The notes under the pieces were generated by a model that was given only the letters and a program-made list of their open reading frames with translations, ran no database searches and was not told the DNA's origin. Shown here one piece after another: positions 1 through 12,465 of a stretch of 64,000 bases of DNA (positions are counted from its first letter, which is position 1; each line of letters opens with the position of its first letter). This DNA is from Bondarzewia mesenterica. Lineage: Eukaryota; Basidiomycota; Agaricomycetes; Russulales; Bondarzewiaceae. The stretch spans positions 1 to 64,000 of the forward strand of contig SGPL01000037.1 of assembly GCA_004802705.1 (NCBI GenBank). The letters are read 5' to 3'. A program made the translations under genes and the position numbers.

Positions 1-331
1 ATTTTTTTTTTTTTTTTTTTTTTAAATTATATACTTAACCTCATTTCAGGGCTTATCCTAATGCCTGTTTGGATGCAATCTGTCATAGATAAGTGTCGAT
101 GGCGGACTTGTCCCGCTTATTCTGATTACGTAACGAGACTTTCGACAAAAAAGTTGTTGGGTGAATAGCTTTCAGTCCAAAGTGAAGCCTTCAGCCGAAA
201 AATGTGCCTCGGCCATTGCCGAAGCCTCACAATCATGTCCTCCAATCAACTTTCAAAGATGTCGATGTGTCGGTGCAGTATTTTGTTTTGCATCGCGCGT
301 TCTCCTTGCTTAAATTCACGCTAAACGGACA

Positions 332-1312
332 GTGATAATCGGGCTTTTTGTTTCTGCGGCTTCAGCAAGTCTCGGTTACGCCTTGGGCGCGAGTCAAACT
401 GCTCGAGCGCAAACCACACCGCTTGAACCAGTCGACCCTCCAAAGCTCGCGAACGAGGAGGCCGAGAACGATTCCAGTGACGATGATGATGACATCGCAG
501 ACGGTGGCTTGTCCACCGTTAAAGCCGGCTTTCTTGAGCCATGTAAACTTGTGAGTGATCCACAGCCTCTTATGAGCTATTGATTTTTTTTTGAACGCTC
601 TCGCATAGGTTTTGGTCGTCCGCACGGACTTGAAAATGACGACGGGAAAAATAGCTGCTCAGTATGCCATGTGACTATATCTCCATGTTCTCATACTGAT
701 GGTCTGTTCTTTACGTCTAGATGCGGGTAAGTATCATATATATGAGTACATTATCGACGCATTCGTATTGAAATTCTGGCTTTAGCCATGCGACCTTGGC
801 ATGCTACAAAGCCATCTCCAAAACGAACCCGAAGGTATCGTTTCCCACTTATCAACTCATACCGATCCGAAACCTTTACACTTATTTACTGCTGTTCTCA
901 CACAGCTCGTGCAGCACTGGGAACGGACGGGGTAAGCTTAATCTCCACCCATAAAATCAATATCCCTCCCAAGCTCATAATAGATGGTAAAATTATAGTC
1001 AAGCTAAAATTGCTCTGAGATGCTCCTCGGAAGACGAGCTTCTTGAGCTCGAAGCAATTGCGAAGAGCCTGAATCTCTGTGCCCGCTCGATACAAGACGC
1101 GTAAGATTCAAGCTTTCTCCTGGAGGCGCAATTACTAACATGCTTGTTACAGGGGGAGGACTCAGATTGAAGCTGGCTCCAGGACGGTTCTCGGTATTGG
1201 ACCTGGTCAGTATCGCAATGCATATTTTCGCGTGAAGGCCAAGCTGACTTTTGTCCCACCAGCCCCCGTGGCATTGATCAACCAAGTCACTGGCCATCTC
1301 AAACTGTTATGA
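332..1312 (+). CDS. PTH2: Peptidyl-tRNA hydrolase 2 (Pth2/Bit1 family)
   Basis: Releases peptides from prematurely dropped peptidyl-tRNA; the eukaryotic family acts in the cytosol or at mitochondria. About six exons can be read. The first has a hydrophobic start (LGYALGAS) followed by an acidic linker and the block AGFLEPCKL. The next encodes VLVVRTDLKMTTGKIAAQ, the family signature. A 6-nt micro-exon (721-726) supplies C-G of AAQCGHATLACYK. Later exons give LVQHWERTG, ELEAIAKSLNLCARSIQDA, GRTQIEAGSRTVLGIGP and the ending VALINQVTGHLKLL. The 5' end is unresolved: the first readable codon at 332 is GTG with no in-frame ATG before an upstream stop, so a small first exon around 200-270 is likely. 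It converges on the GH15 gene, with about 200 bp between the 3' ends. The family assignment is firm; the start is not. Confidence 0.9.
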
Positions 1313-1511
1313 TGACCGCTGATGCGGCTAAGGTAGAGCGATCAAACTTACATCCACTTTGTCTGTGTGTGCAAGTCTTTCAATATCGTCCTGGATATCG
1401 ATGATAAGGTTTGAGGCTGATCTACATTTCACGATGTTACAACTGCTCCTACCGAACACACATTATCATACATTTACACATGTTACCTCAATTCAGCTGA
1501 TGGATTTCCTC

Positions 1512-4500
1512 CTAATCTTTCCCGGTCCTCTCCAGTGTCCTTGATAGATTGAATGCCGCCGAAATCAGGGTGACATGCCTGAGTACAGTGCACGCATGAT
1601 AAGTTCCCTTGAAGGCGAAGTGGTATGAAAAGAAAAGCAACACGTACGTGAACCCTTGAACGGCATTGCCCAATCTTTGAACAGAACAAGTCAGGGTCGA
1701 AGGTGAAACAAGTGTCCAACATACGGACGCACCCTTCACCAGATGTTGAGATTTCCTCAGTGCAGAGGCCAACGTGATTGGTGTATTCCAGAAAATCCTA
1801 AAAAATACTCGGTCCGAATAACATATCTCGTGAACGACTATACACTGACCTCGAACATAGCTACAGCCTTAAATAACATTGCCTTGTCGAACTCCCCGGC
1901 ACGGGTCAACGCCTCGACACACCTGTCGGTGAGTTAATGAGCAGAAGTGCCACGTTTGTCGTCCGTGGGCAGGGGCCTTACCAGAGGGTGCAAAGACAGA
2001 ATGTCCCTTCCTCCCCACCAACGCCATCATCAGACTCAGACGTGTTGTAGCGGTACACAAGGTTCTGGATTAAGAGTTTGTGAATGGCCGGACCTCAGAG
2101 GAAGATTAATTGGGGGACGTACATTAGTGGTAAGACCCCCGCGTTCCGGAGACTTCAAGATTGCATTGAGAGTTTTCAAAAAGCGCGGATCTGACTGCCA
2201 GCGACCAAGAATCGAATTACAGAATTAGCGGCAGCGAGGCAATTTTTGATAACGCAGCCAACGTACCGCCGTAGAGAAGAAGACGAGGGGCATGATGAGC
2301 ATTGATGAATCCAGGATGTGAGTCGATTCGTAACTCTGCCCGAAAATCTGCATCTCCTTATTCCAGGCGCGGTTCATGATCTGTTCATAAAGCTCGTCGC
2401 GCGTTTCCAACCATTTTAGGCGTCGCGGACAGGGAAGCGAGCGTTTGTCTGCGAGACGCAGACCTATTCAAGAGTTGGAAGAGGGTATGCGTAATGAAAA
2501 CTGGGTTAGTGCATTAAGCGGAACAGAGCGCTTCGAATTCAACTACCTCGATCTATGGCGACCCTATCAAATTGGTAAGCATCATGGAAGATTAAGTATA
2601 ATAGGCAGACTTACCACAGCATAATCTAACCGCGCATCGCGTCAGACATGTCTTTAGTAAAGTCTTTCGGACGCCTGTAATATCACACACCTTCGAGTAC
2701 TATATACAATGATCTGTCAGGAATCCCGATAACTCGCTTCATAGAGAACCCCTACCGTAAAATGCCGCTGTTTATTCCTCACTTCCCTACCGAATTTACT
2801 ATCCATAAGACGCCAGACGGTAGGCATTTTTGACGATCTGACTGACCAGATAGACCTGATACATTTAAGATGATAAAAAACCGAGACAATATAAGGAAAG
2901 GAGCATGCACAAGAAGCGGAACGTACAGATCTGTGTCGTTGTAGTGCGCGACGACATCTTGGTAACGACAAAAGAATTATTAGCACAGGGAATAATTTGA
3001 CACGGATTGGGCGCATACAATCTACACTGAAAGTGGAAATCATGAAAACACTTCAAACGCGACGGGAGTAATCAGAGACTTACAGTTCTCTGACAGCAAC
3101 CCTATGAGTAAAATAAAGATATTCAGTCTTGTCAGAAAGCGTAGCGGAAGGCAAGCCCATTACCATGTATCGTAGGACTGTGTAAAAATCAGAATCAACG
3201 TTATTTCATCCTTTATGATAAGTGACTTACTAGAGGTCGGCCGAACTGTGTCGACAAACAATTTCATTGTCAGAAAATCCAAAAAAAAACCCTCAGAACG
3301 ACCGCCAACATACCTTTTGTCCCAGATAGATACAATCCAATCTGCAGAGAGGACAACGCAGCGTAAGAATATAATATCCAATAACGTGCATCTTGAACCG
3401 TGTCAGCAACAGAGATCAACCAAAGATAGGTACAACGAAGTAATTCACCGTCTTACAATTCGCCGTAGATATCCTTGAGGTTCAAGCAATATGAAACTCG
3501 ATCATACGCATTTAGGCCGACTTGAAAGCTTGGCTCACCAACTGGATATGGTCTATTGCACCGTTTCCAATTCTGAGATGTCCGAAGTCGCGTCAGTCAT
3601 GCCCACTCACACAGCGGTGCATTTGCATACCTAACCGGTTTCGATCCTTTGTGGCCGTCTAGATGCGTAAGCTCTTCCTCGGGGAAAAGCTTTCCCCCTT
3701 AATAACCCCCAATATCAGCGATACAAATGCAATTTGAATATAAGGGCTTTTACTTACCGTGAATGGTGTACATGATCTGTAAGGATCCGTCCGGATTCTT
3801 GTCTTTCAGCCTGTCAAATATGAAATCCATGTATGCTGAAAACAACATAATCGGTCAAAAGAACGGGTCATTGGCCGAAGCAAGATGGGGCCAAACCATT
3901 TGCCTCGTGAGTGAATCCGAGGCGGATGAGGGCGTAGAGAGTGAACGAGGAATCGCGAATCCAGGATGCACTGTCTCACCGGGAATGTTCATCAGGCTCA
4001 GTCTCTGCCCTTAGACGCACTGACATACCGATAATCCCTGCAGATCAAATCCGTGTCGTACATGAGCTCATTGATTGGATTAAGCAAGCAAACTATCTTA
4101 CCAATTCCTGCTTCCGCCAATGAATTCCGGAAGACTAAATGTCGGGCTAGCTACTACCGCACCTGGAAGAAGAATTATCTTAATTATCCTCAAGGAAGGG
4201 AGGGAGGGAAATGATATTGTGCATGCCTGTGGGCTCAAAGATGAGCAATTTGAGAGCGAGAGCGCTACGGTGAACTGCCTCTTTCCAGGATCCGCTGTAT
4301 GTAGACCTCCTGATCCACGAATGCCAGTACTTGTTGGTCCCCATCAAAAGCTCGTGGACAAGGCCCTATGACACGAAGTCATCCAATCACTGACCTGTAA
4401 GTTGCCACATCATGATGATGAAACCGACCTTTGTCAACAGGGGGTCGTCCTTTTGACGCAAAGAAGATGCGCCAATGATAAGCCCTGAGATGACAGTCAA

Positions 4501-5800
4501 GTTCGATGCGGATCCGTGCGCCCTGCAGATTATATATTGACTTACTCTCCAGCGGCAAGCCTAACTCCTTCGCGCGTGCCTCACTCGGTTTCAATTTGGA
4601 TTCATTCTCATTTCCCTCGGGCGGCGTCCTCAGCACGAATGTCACCGCCTGGCCTTCTTCGACGACCAGATCCACGCTGATTCCAGGTCCCTTGTGTCCC
4701 CTGTGCGCCAAATCGAGGTGACGAAGCTCGACGGTGGGCTCGGGGACGTTCTCAATCATCGATTCGGCGACGTAGCGGAAATCTAGTGAGAGCGAGTCAG
4801 ACTCGAAGAGCGCCTTCTGCTGCCTTCGCGAGTCATCGTCGCCGACGTAAGGGATCGAGTCGTCCGGTTTGATGATGGTAGTGTGGGCGGAACGGGCATA
4901 GTTAAAAGCGGGAGCGCACTCGACACGAATGGGAAGTTTGCCACGAATGACCTGAGGGGTGGTGAACAGTGAAGGATTTGAGAGGGAAAGAAAGACGAGA
5001 CCTCAACGCGGCGGATGAGCCAGTGCAACAGAGGCTTGTGTGCGGCAGCACTCGGGTTACGAGGAAGGAAGTCTAAGAAAACGTTCACCGGAATCAGTCT
5101 ATAAAGGCATCCGCATGATTGAAATAATGATACCTGTCACACTGACAACACCTTCATCGCTCAGAAATCTACAAACAAGGTCAACAAGGTCAATCCATTA
5201 TAAAGTCGGGAAGTCACTGGGGGGGGGCGCCTACTTAGTTTGAAGGACCTATTATCGTCTAATTAAGTAATTCATACGAAAGGATGAATGCATGAATTTA
5301 CGTTGGAGCTCGGCAAGTAGTTCTGTTTTATGGAGAATGGCACCGTGGGTACGATGGAAAAGTGGCCGCCCTTAGAAGAACGAGCGCGGAATTAGCTACT
5401 CTGGCAGGACAATAAAGTGCAGCGCTCAAAATACCTTATCCCTGTCCAGGATACGCGCAAATACGGACGGGGAGTCGAAGTTTGGTACGCAATAACTTTC
5501 GACTTGAGATCGTGTCTCAGAGCGTTCTCTATAGACAATTCGAAAAGGTCCACTTACTAGAACCGTCAAGACTGACCTGTGTACACAAGAGTCAGATTGA
5601 AGATATCCGTTGAATCATGAGACGTGACATACAAGGGCTGCGGTCCTCAAGTTCCCGATCCTATATATGAGGCAATGGTGTAAACGTGAGATACCGAGGG
5701 CCTCGACGCAGAACTGGCACAAAAAGAGAACGAACAGCCCATGATCGGAAATTGCAATATAATCCCTCTCTCCAGACCCCTTGTAACGAAAGGTGTTCAT
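1512..5800 (-). CDS. Glycoside hydrolase family 15 protein (glucoamylase/trehalase-like)
   Basis: Hydrolyses alpha-glucosidic bonds from chain ends or, in some relatives, trehalose; substrate cannot be told from sequence. The gene has well over fifteen small exons. In order the protein reads [43 protein letters not shown], a beta-sandwich N-domain ([25 protein letters not shown] near 4460), then the (alpha/alpha)6 catalytic barrel: [40 protein letters not shown] (Glu-containing catalytic block, about 2780-2860), [38 protein letters not shown] and [20 protein letters not shown] 9-nt micro-exon at 2691-2699 encodes Tyr-Ser-Lys. There is no signal peptide at the chosen ATG (5800), so the protein is probably intracellular. 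It resembles the roughly 650-residue bacterial-type GH15 enzymes rather than secreted Aspergillus-type glucoamylase. Confidence 0.9.
2691..2699 (-). other. 9-nt micro-exon in the GH15 gene (Tyr-Ser-Lys)
   Basis: Read on the minus strand, the exon before it ends in HFT at 2756. It is followed by an intron with a GTAGGG donor ending in TATAG, then nine bases encoding YSK, then a GTGTGTG donor. The next exon starts at IMLW. Joining them gives HFT-YSK-IMLW, which matches the usual GH15 order, and no other splice choice keeps frame and motif. Confidence 0.65.
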
Positions 5801-6548
5801 CTTGTATACTTTGCGAAAGCGGACGACGGTTCAAAGGCTCAAGCGCTCAAGCTCAAGGCGGATGGCGAACTGGATGACTGAGACCTGACCCTCTCCTATT
5901 TATGGAGTTCCTGCACACGGGCGTTTCCTATGTAGTCCTCCGACACGGGCTCGGGGAAGGTCCTTACCTGTCCTTACGTACACAACTTGTCTCCTGCTCT
6001 TCGCTCGGACAAATCCCTTCACCAGCTGCTTTCTAGTCACCTTCACGTCCCAGTCCACGTATCTTGCCCGCAAGATATAGAACAAAATACCCTGATACTC
6101 GCTCTTTGAACCATTATATTTCGATCTCGTATTACATACCGAGCATATTCTTCTCTCCGGTAAGTAATATGCTCTCACAGTGACCGTCAGTGCATTCTTC
6201 CATCCGCGGAAAAGGCTGGAGGCCGGGGTTCAGATTGACAGTATGTCCCCACGATTTTTTCGTACCTAAATAATGTGACCCGCGCATGGGACATGATTGT
6301 AATGATTGGTAACAGGCTGAAGGCCTACACATGCCCTGTCCGATACTGAATTCGTTGAATATCTATCCGTCATTTTTGGATGCCGAATGCAACCGCTATC
6401 ATCTCGCGGAAATGGTACTTGGAAAGTCGACCGAGTTATCCACGACTGATAGCACCATTTGCATATGTCGCACCATTTCGTCTCACCTTGACATGTACTT
6501 GTAACCATCATTTGACCACCTAAAGTACTAATAATCCTGATCGCAGCG
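5801..6548 (+). promoter_or_regulatory. Divergent intergenic region between the GH15 and phosphoglycerate-mutase-like genes
   Basis: About 750 bp lie between two divergently transcribed genes, so both promoters should be here. Short open frames on both strands show no recognisable motif and no intron-compatible continuation. I see no tRNA, repeat or clear TATA box. Confidence 0.4.
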
Positions 6549-7977
6549 ATGTCTGAGCGAACATACGAGGTACGCCTTTGTCGGTGCCACAATTGATCTC
6601 GGAGGTGAAGCCCGTGAATCAGATTGTCCCAGGATTTTTCATCCAGGATGACCCAAAGCTGGGTGTGGATCCCGAATCAATTGGACCTGTAAGTAGCATC
6701 GCAACATTGTCCCCCATATGGAATGTTACAATATCATCACTGACCGCTGCTATGATCATTCGCGTTTATCTGCAGACTCCTCCTTCTTTTGGGCTCCTCT
6801 CTGGCTCTTGGCCAGATTTTGTCTCAAATATCAAGGAACTCAATTCAGCCGCAGCTGGCGCTCCAATTAGGACATCTTACAAGGTTTTGTTCCTCGGCAG
6901 ACACGGACAAGGATACCGTCAGTGTACCTCTGCATGAACTCACGACTCTTGTATCGACCAAATCATCGCACTAGATAATCTTGCGGTGCTCAAATATGGC
7001 ATGCAGGCAAGCATACTTTGATTCTGCATTTTGCTTTCATCAGATTAATGCGACTATCATTCAGGCCTGGGACGAGTCAGTGAATTTCAGAGGATCAACC
7101 AGATGATTTTGATGGTTGACTGAATCCAAACAGCCATTGGTCACTTATCGAAGGCGATGATGAAATAACATGGGGTCGTAAGTCCCTTACACACACGCTT
7201 CCATCTTTTCCACTCACGGTTCGCGCTTCAGCCGACCCCCACCTGACGCCACTGGGTGAAGAGCAGGCGCGCAACGCCAACGCCGCTTGGAAGGCCGAGT
7301 TGGCAGCAGGAATGCCGTTCCCTCAGAAGCATTACAGTAGCCCGCACAGACGTGCGATGCACACATTATCACTCACCTTTGATGAGATCTTGCAAGACTC
7401 GCATCTCAAGCCAGTGGTAGTTGAGGTATGTCTTTATCTTGTTTTCGAATCTGACCAATAATGGCTGATGTATTGGCTGACTTCGAACACCGTGCAATTC
7501 GTCGACTAGAATTGGCGTGAGGAGTCCGGTGAGCACACCTGCGACAAGCGCCGCACACGCTCGGAGATTGAAGCCGAGTTTCCCGGTTTCTTATTCGAGG
7601 AGGGGTTTTCGGAGGAGGATTTGTTGTGGACGGATGAGCGCGAGAGCAAGGCGCAGACAGAAGTGCGTGCCAAGAGGGCCTTGGATGGAATCTTCCGTCA
7701 GGACGAAGAACATACCTGTAAGTTTTCCGGTTTTTCGAGATCATGATGAAACTTCTGATACTGTTGGGTGAAAGATATATCCGTTACCGCACACGGAGGT
7801 ATCATCGACTCAGTATTGCGTGTCATTGGACGAGGAGACTACAAATTACTGACCGGAGGTAAGTGTCGGGCCCATCGAAGGGTCCAGAAATTTCTGACGC
7901 TAATCATCATGACACCTTTCCCAGGCATTATCGTGGTGGTTGTGAAGGGTACAATGGTAGAAAGGATTCGGAATTGA
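6549..7977 (+). CDS. Phosphoglycerate mutase-like protein (histidine phosphatase superfamily)
   Basis: A branch-1 histidine phosphatase of the fungal 'phosphoglycerate mutase-like' group, a phosphohydrolase of unknown substrate rather than the glycolytic enzyme. About eight exons read MSERTYE, then VPGFFIQDDPKLGVDPESI, PPSFGLLSGSWPDFV, VLFLGRHGQGYHNLAV (the catalytic histidine lies in RHG), KYGMQAWDE, HWSLIEGDDEITWG, PDPHLTPLGEEQARNAN, YSSPHRRAMHTLSLTFDE, NWREESGEHTCDKRR, EEDLLWTDERESKAQTEV, VTAHGGIIDSVLRVIGR (second histidine) and IIVVVVKGTMVERIRN. All the superfamily's key residues are visible: RHG, the Arg in SPHRRA, the Glu in EESGEHTCD and the final His. The ATG at 6549 gives only seven residues before the first intron, as in relatives. 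No signal peptide is seen. Confidence 0.9.
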
Positions 7978-8276
7978 ACGCACACCCATCCGTTGGAACT
8001 TTAGCGGGTTTGCGTATCTCTTGTCTTTGTCACGATGGAAGTTGAATCGAGGGTCCCCTGAAAGCTCCAGGGCAATTTTAAATTGAGAGGATTTTTTTTT
8101 NTCTACCCTGAATAAGAAAAAAAACAGAGGTGACGTCACGCGTACTGCATCTGCGACGCAACTTGGGCGTAGAAAAAGCGGGCCTCAAGTACTTGTATGA
8201 ACGCGGTTCGGTCAGTCTCCCGCGCATTATAAGTATCCAAGTATCGCTCTCCAACGACTGCCACCCCCCCTTTTAT

Positions 8277-9272
8277 ATGACCAGCATCGCCCTCGCGCGC
8301 GCATATCAAAGTCTTTTGAATCTCATCCCCATGGCACGCTCGCCATCACCGGCGGCGCGCTCAACGCATTGGGCGACGCCGTCGCACAGCTGTCGCAGCA
8401 GTTTGTACGCCTTCGTTCGGATTCGCTTGTCACGTCCTAACGCTGACACCGTGGCCAGCTTGCTTCTAGGAGTGAGTATGAGGACCGCTTGCCGTATGAC
8501 CTCACGCGCACTCTTCGGTTTTTCTGCTTTGGCGCCGGCATGAGTGAGTCAAACAAGCTTTCTTGCATTTGTCAAGCATGCGCTGACGACAGCCTGGCAA
8601 GGCCCGCTCATTGGTCGTTGGAATCACGTCTTGGAGAAGTGGTTCCCTCTCAGACGAATAGGAGGGTCGGGTCGGGTCAGCTTCGGTGCTCTCTCGAAAA
8701 GAGTTGCAGTTGACCAGGTTGTGATGTGCGTGTTCCATATCTTTGCAATGCTGGTTCATTTGCAGTCATTGATGTTGAACGTCGTACCCCGCATTGCGCC
8801 CCACAGGGCACCCATTGGCGTACGTAATACCCACGCTGGTCTCCAAAATCCTCAATAATCCTGACGGTTCTCACACATAGCTCGCGATTTTCCTGGGCTC
8901 GATGGGCGTGATGGAGGGCCGGGATACAGAGCACATCCGCGGGAAATATCGTGATCTCTTTCATCCCGTTCTTCTCGCCAACTGGAAAGTCTGGCCAGCA
9001 GCACAAGTCGGTGTCGTCACTACATTCTCTCGCACGCGCCGCGCACTGACCAATGATGCAGCTCATAAACTTCCGCTTCACGCCTCTGGCATACCGTGTG
9101 CCCTTCCAGCAAACAGTCGGAGTGTTTTGGACGCTCTACCTGTCTATGCTCAACTCTATGTACGTTTTCTCCCAGACTCTACCTCACCGCACATCTCATG
9201 TCCGCCGAATCCAATAGCGAGGATCAGAAACAAGACCTGGAAGATCATCTTGGACATAAACTAGACCAGTAG
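8277..9272 (+). CDS. Mpv17/PMP22 family membrane protein, apparent 1-nt deletion in exon 1
   Basis: A small four-helix protein of the inner mitochondrial or peroxisomal membrane (yeast Sym1, mammalian MPV17). Exon 1 opens MTSIALARAYQ, but the conserved continuation SFESHPHGTLAITGG-ALNALGDAVAQLSQQF is in another frame, one base short at about 8308-8312. No intron can repair this. Later exons are intact: SEYEDRLPYDLTRTLRFFCF, AWQGPLIGRWNHVLEKWFPL (the family's GP..HxWY-like block), VAVDQVV, AIFLGSMGVMEGRDTEHI, HPVLLANWKVWPAAQ, INFRFTPLAYRVPFQQTVG, FWTLYLSMLNS and the tail SEDQKQDLEDHLGHKLDQ. With every other exon open, a sequencing error is more likely than a dead gene. MPV17 and PMP22 subtypes cannot be separated here. 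Confidence 0.85.
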
Positions 9273-9515
9273 GCTGACACCAAACGGGTGTTTGTTCTAC
9301 TTTTACTTATTTTTTTTTTCGGATCACTTTGATTTTGACTGTTATAATCTGTAGCCCTTAGCTCAAGTTTGCTATTTGAACGTATCACCCTTACACAGTC
9401 TACTGTTCGAACATCACGTTACGGCGAAGCAGCATTAGCATCCATAGAACGACACTCCATGACATTGGACGAATGGCAATATGATTATCATACTTTTGAC
9501 TTTCCCCAGCCCAGC

Positions 9516-12465
9516 CTACGAAGCGCCGTACTTGGACTTGAAGAACGCTGGCGGCAGCTTGGCCAACACGTCCACGAGAGGGCGCTCGACAACGAGCAGC
9601 TCGCCCTTGTCGAAGAAGTCGACGAACAGGATCGGGCGGTATTGAGTGATGAGCTTGAAGTTTTGTCCTTGATCTTTTTGAGTTTGATCGTGCTGCTGCT
9701 GCTGGCGCCTACGTTTCTTGGAGAACCCGCCCCAACCGACGGGCGCGTCGAGTTGGACCTTGCATATCCACGTCGCGCCCCAGAACAGCGCGAGGCTCGT
9801 GCGCGCGCTTCCAACAGGTTGCGTGTCCAAACCATTGGTGGTGGTTGGGACGTCCGCGGCGGGCGCGAGGGCGACGCCGAGTACGGGATCGGTGAGGTGG
9901 GTGAACCTCTGCGGAAGCGTGGCGCACAATTCACGAGACCATGGTGGAAAGTGGCGTGCCTCGACGTCGTACAGCTCGAGCGTGTTATTTGCGAATGCGA
10001 GGATGAGCATCGCGGGCGCACTGGGCAGGAAAGCGAGCGCGTGCACGGGGTGCGCGAAGGTTGGCAGCACAGCGTGATGTTGCACTGCGTCGAGGTTGAA
10101 GACATGTGTCCGGCGGTGGTCATCCGTCGTCGCGAGCCATTGGCCGTCGGGGCTTATCGCCATGCGCGTGACGGTCCCGATCACAGACTTGGAAGTGGAC
10201 TCGTCGTCATCGTCGGGAGCGCCCACGTTGGGTGCCGCGTCCGCGTTGGCATTTGCCATCTCGACGTCCTCGGCTTCCTCGCTTCGTCGGCCTCGTACGG
10301 TCCTTTCGCCGACTACGATGTGCTTCATTCGATGGTGTCCGAATCGACGCAACACGCGAGGCCTCTCAGCTTCTACCCCAAGGTCGACGACAAGAACATA
10401 TGAGGTGCCTGTGGTGGCGATGACAAGTTTCGACGAGTCTGGGCTGAATGTGAGTGAAGAGGCACCCGTTGACGAAGACATGCCCAGTATATGCGGCTGT
10501 AATATCGCGGATAAGTCACGAATGCGTTTCGGTTTGAGATCGCCTGTCTGATGCTTCGATAATGAATATCATCAGTAAAGGTGCGGAGAAAAGAAGACGA
10601 ATGGGAATCAAATCTATCTGTTTAGAAACACTTACATCTGCCTCCAACTCAAACAACTTGGTCTCGTAAAAGTCAGAAACAACAAGCCATCTCCCGTCAT
10701 CTGAGATCGCACTCGCGATCAGATTCGTCCGCACGTTGAGGTCCATGTCCAGCACCTGTTCCCAACCGCCACCTGTCGAACCATCCCCAGGAAGGTCATC
10801 AGTCTCTTCCTCCTCCCCCTCGTGCTTCGGCAACACCCTCCAAACCGTTAAACCTGCCTCGCGCATACACATGACCAACCTGGCCTGTCTCGCCAGCTTC
10901 ACTGCACTCGTTGAGTGGGGACCAGAGCAATATGCCAGCCGTCGATGATACGCGTCCTCAAAGGTTGCGACCGTGCTCGTGGCGAGAGGATTTATTACTT
11001 TTGCGGCGGTCGTGGTGTGCGGCATGGCGGCGGGCGCTAGGACGACGGACATGTCGAGTCCGCCGGAGGCAAGTATAGGTGCGACGTCGATGGGGAAAAC
11101 GTCGCCGATGGGATGGCGGAAGTGGGGTGTGAGGAGGCCAGGTTGCGAGAGCTCGCACATCATGTGAATGCATCCGCTTGGAGGCGGACTGGACCCAACG
11201 GCTCGAGGATGAAAGTATAGACGAGCCGGAGGTTTTGATTAGGGAGAATTGGGTGGTTTTTTGGTCAACGCCAGAGCTGTAGACTGCTGTACCTTCCTAT
11301 AAATAATTTTGAGTAACAAATCATGTGATGGAGAAGAAGGGCATACGGGATCGATTGTGAGGCAAAGTACGTCTGCGCCGTGCGCTTGGAAAGTCTGCAG
11401 TTGCGTACATGTCCGTGAATCCCAGAATTTGACCATACCCAGGGAGTCTCCCGATACTACGGTCCCATCGCTGCAAAAAGCCAATATAAGCCCTGCAGCG
11501 GGATGGAGAAAAGCGTAGTACATACCCTAGTACACCGACGGTCCAGACAAGTGTCCGTTCGCCCCTCATTTTATCTGTCCCCATACGGTCGAGGACCCTG
11601 CCCGTCGCAATGTCCCACTTTCTCAAACTGCTATCTGAGCAGCCTGCAACGATCCATGAGTCTAACCATTCATCGTCGCCATCGTCACTATCGTCGCTAT
11701 CCGATGCGTTCATGTGCGTTGATTTATTGGCTTGCCGAGGTACGGGCGGTCCCCACGCTAAGCTGAGGATGCGGGATTTGGAGCGATCGAGACGACGGAG
11801 GTGACTGAGTGTGTCGTACTCCAGAGAAATGAGGTGAATGGAGCCATCTTCGCAGCCCAATGCGAGTATTGTGGATGCTGCATTTGCTGATATTGACCAG
11901 ATGGAACCACCTTGGGATGATATTGCCCTCTGTACGACGTGAGACGTCAAGAAGTGCAGCATCAAACTGAAAAAAAGACGTACTCGAATGCTACCTGTTT
12001 CGATATCCCATTCTAAGAGCTCACTACCACCGCCTGTACTGAACAGACGAAGATCCGTCAGAGAGGGTACGTCCTCCGAATCCACGGCATCTGGATTTCG
12101 TATGGTAAAAGCCAGAGACTCTACTTTTGAAAGATATGGTCCTGACAATGTCTAGATATGATTTGAATAAGGATTAAACTGCTTTCAACTGCTACAGGGA
12201 TTTGTCTACGCACCTTTCTAACAACCCAAGCCTGAGGAGCCTGGACCTCTTCCGGCGAGCCCGTCCACTCGCATAACTCTATGATACCATTGGCTCTACC
12301 AACAGCAAGTGTTCCGACTTTAGGAACTTTTCTTCCGGAATCGACTTTCTTCTTACCCTTCACTGAAGGTAGAGGCAAGGGAGGGAAAGCGAGGGAGGTG
12401 ATGGGGGAGGGGGAATAGTCGACGAAGCGACAACGGTGAACGGAAAGGGTGGTTGTCTCGCCCAT
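9516..12465 (-). CDS. UTP4: UTP4/cirhin-like WD40 protein of the small-subunit processome
   Basis: Component of the t-UTP/UTP-A complex, which binds nascent pre-rRNA in the nucleolus for 18S rRNA processing. The N-terminus VHRCRFVDYSPSPITSLAF is the family hallmark. Exons then read GTLAVGRANGIIELCEW, GPYLSKVESLAFTIRNP, LFSTGGGSELLEWDIETGSI, GGSIWSISANAASTILALG, GCEDGSIHLISLEYDTL, SWIVAGCSDSSLRKWDIATG, RGERTLVWTVGVL, GTVVSGDSLGMVKFWDS and TCTQLQTFQAHGADVLCL, a first beta-propeller. A long C-terminal exon forms the second propeller (GTVTRMAISPDGQWLATTD, ALAFLPSAPAMLILAFANN) and ends RPLVDVLAKLPPAFFKSKYG-AS, as in orthologues. The start at 12465 faces TIM10, leaving a 259-bp bidirectional promoter. 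Confidence 0.93.

Noticed and set aside
1..23. Poly-T run at the window edge as a possible retroelement tail or terminator
   Set aside because: It is cut by the window border and has no element, target-site duplication or ORF beside it.
2691..2860. Apparent loss of the catalytic Glu in the GH15 SIWE motif (reads SIWS without splicing)
   Set aside because: A 60-nt intron starting GTCAGT within the Trp codon restores SIWEVRNK from the next exon, so the catalytic residue is intact.
9488..10123. A 211-codon minus-strand frame rich in Ser/Arg
   Set aside because: It overlaps UTP4 in another frame on the same strand and has the low-complexity composition of an out-of-frame reading.
9369..10403. 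A 344-codon open frame on the plus strand
   Set aside because: It lies antisense to the last exon of UTP4, whose minus-strand protein matches the family to its exact C-terminus. The plus-strand translation has no recognisable motif and is explained by GC-rich codon use opposite a real gene.
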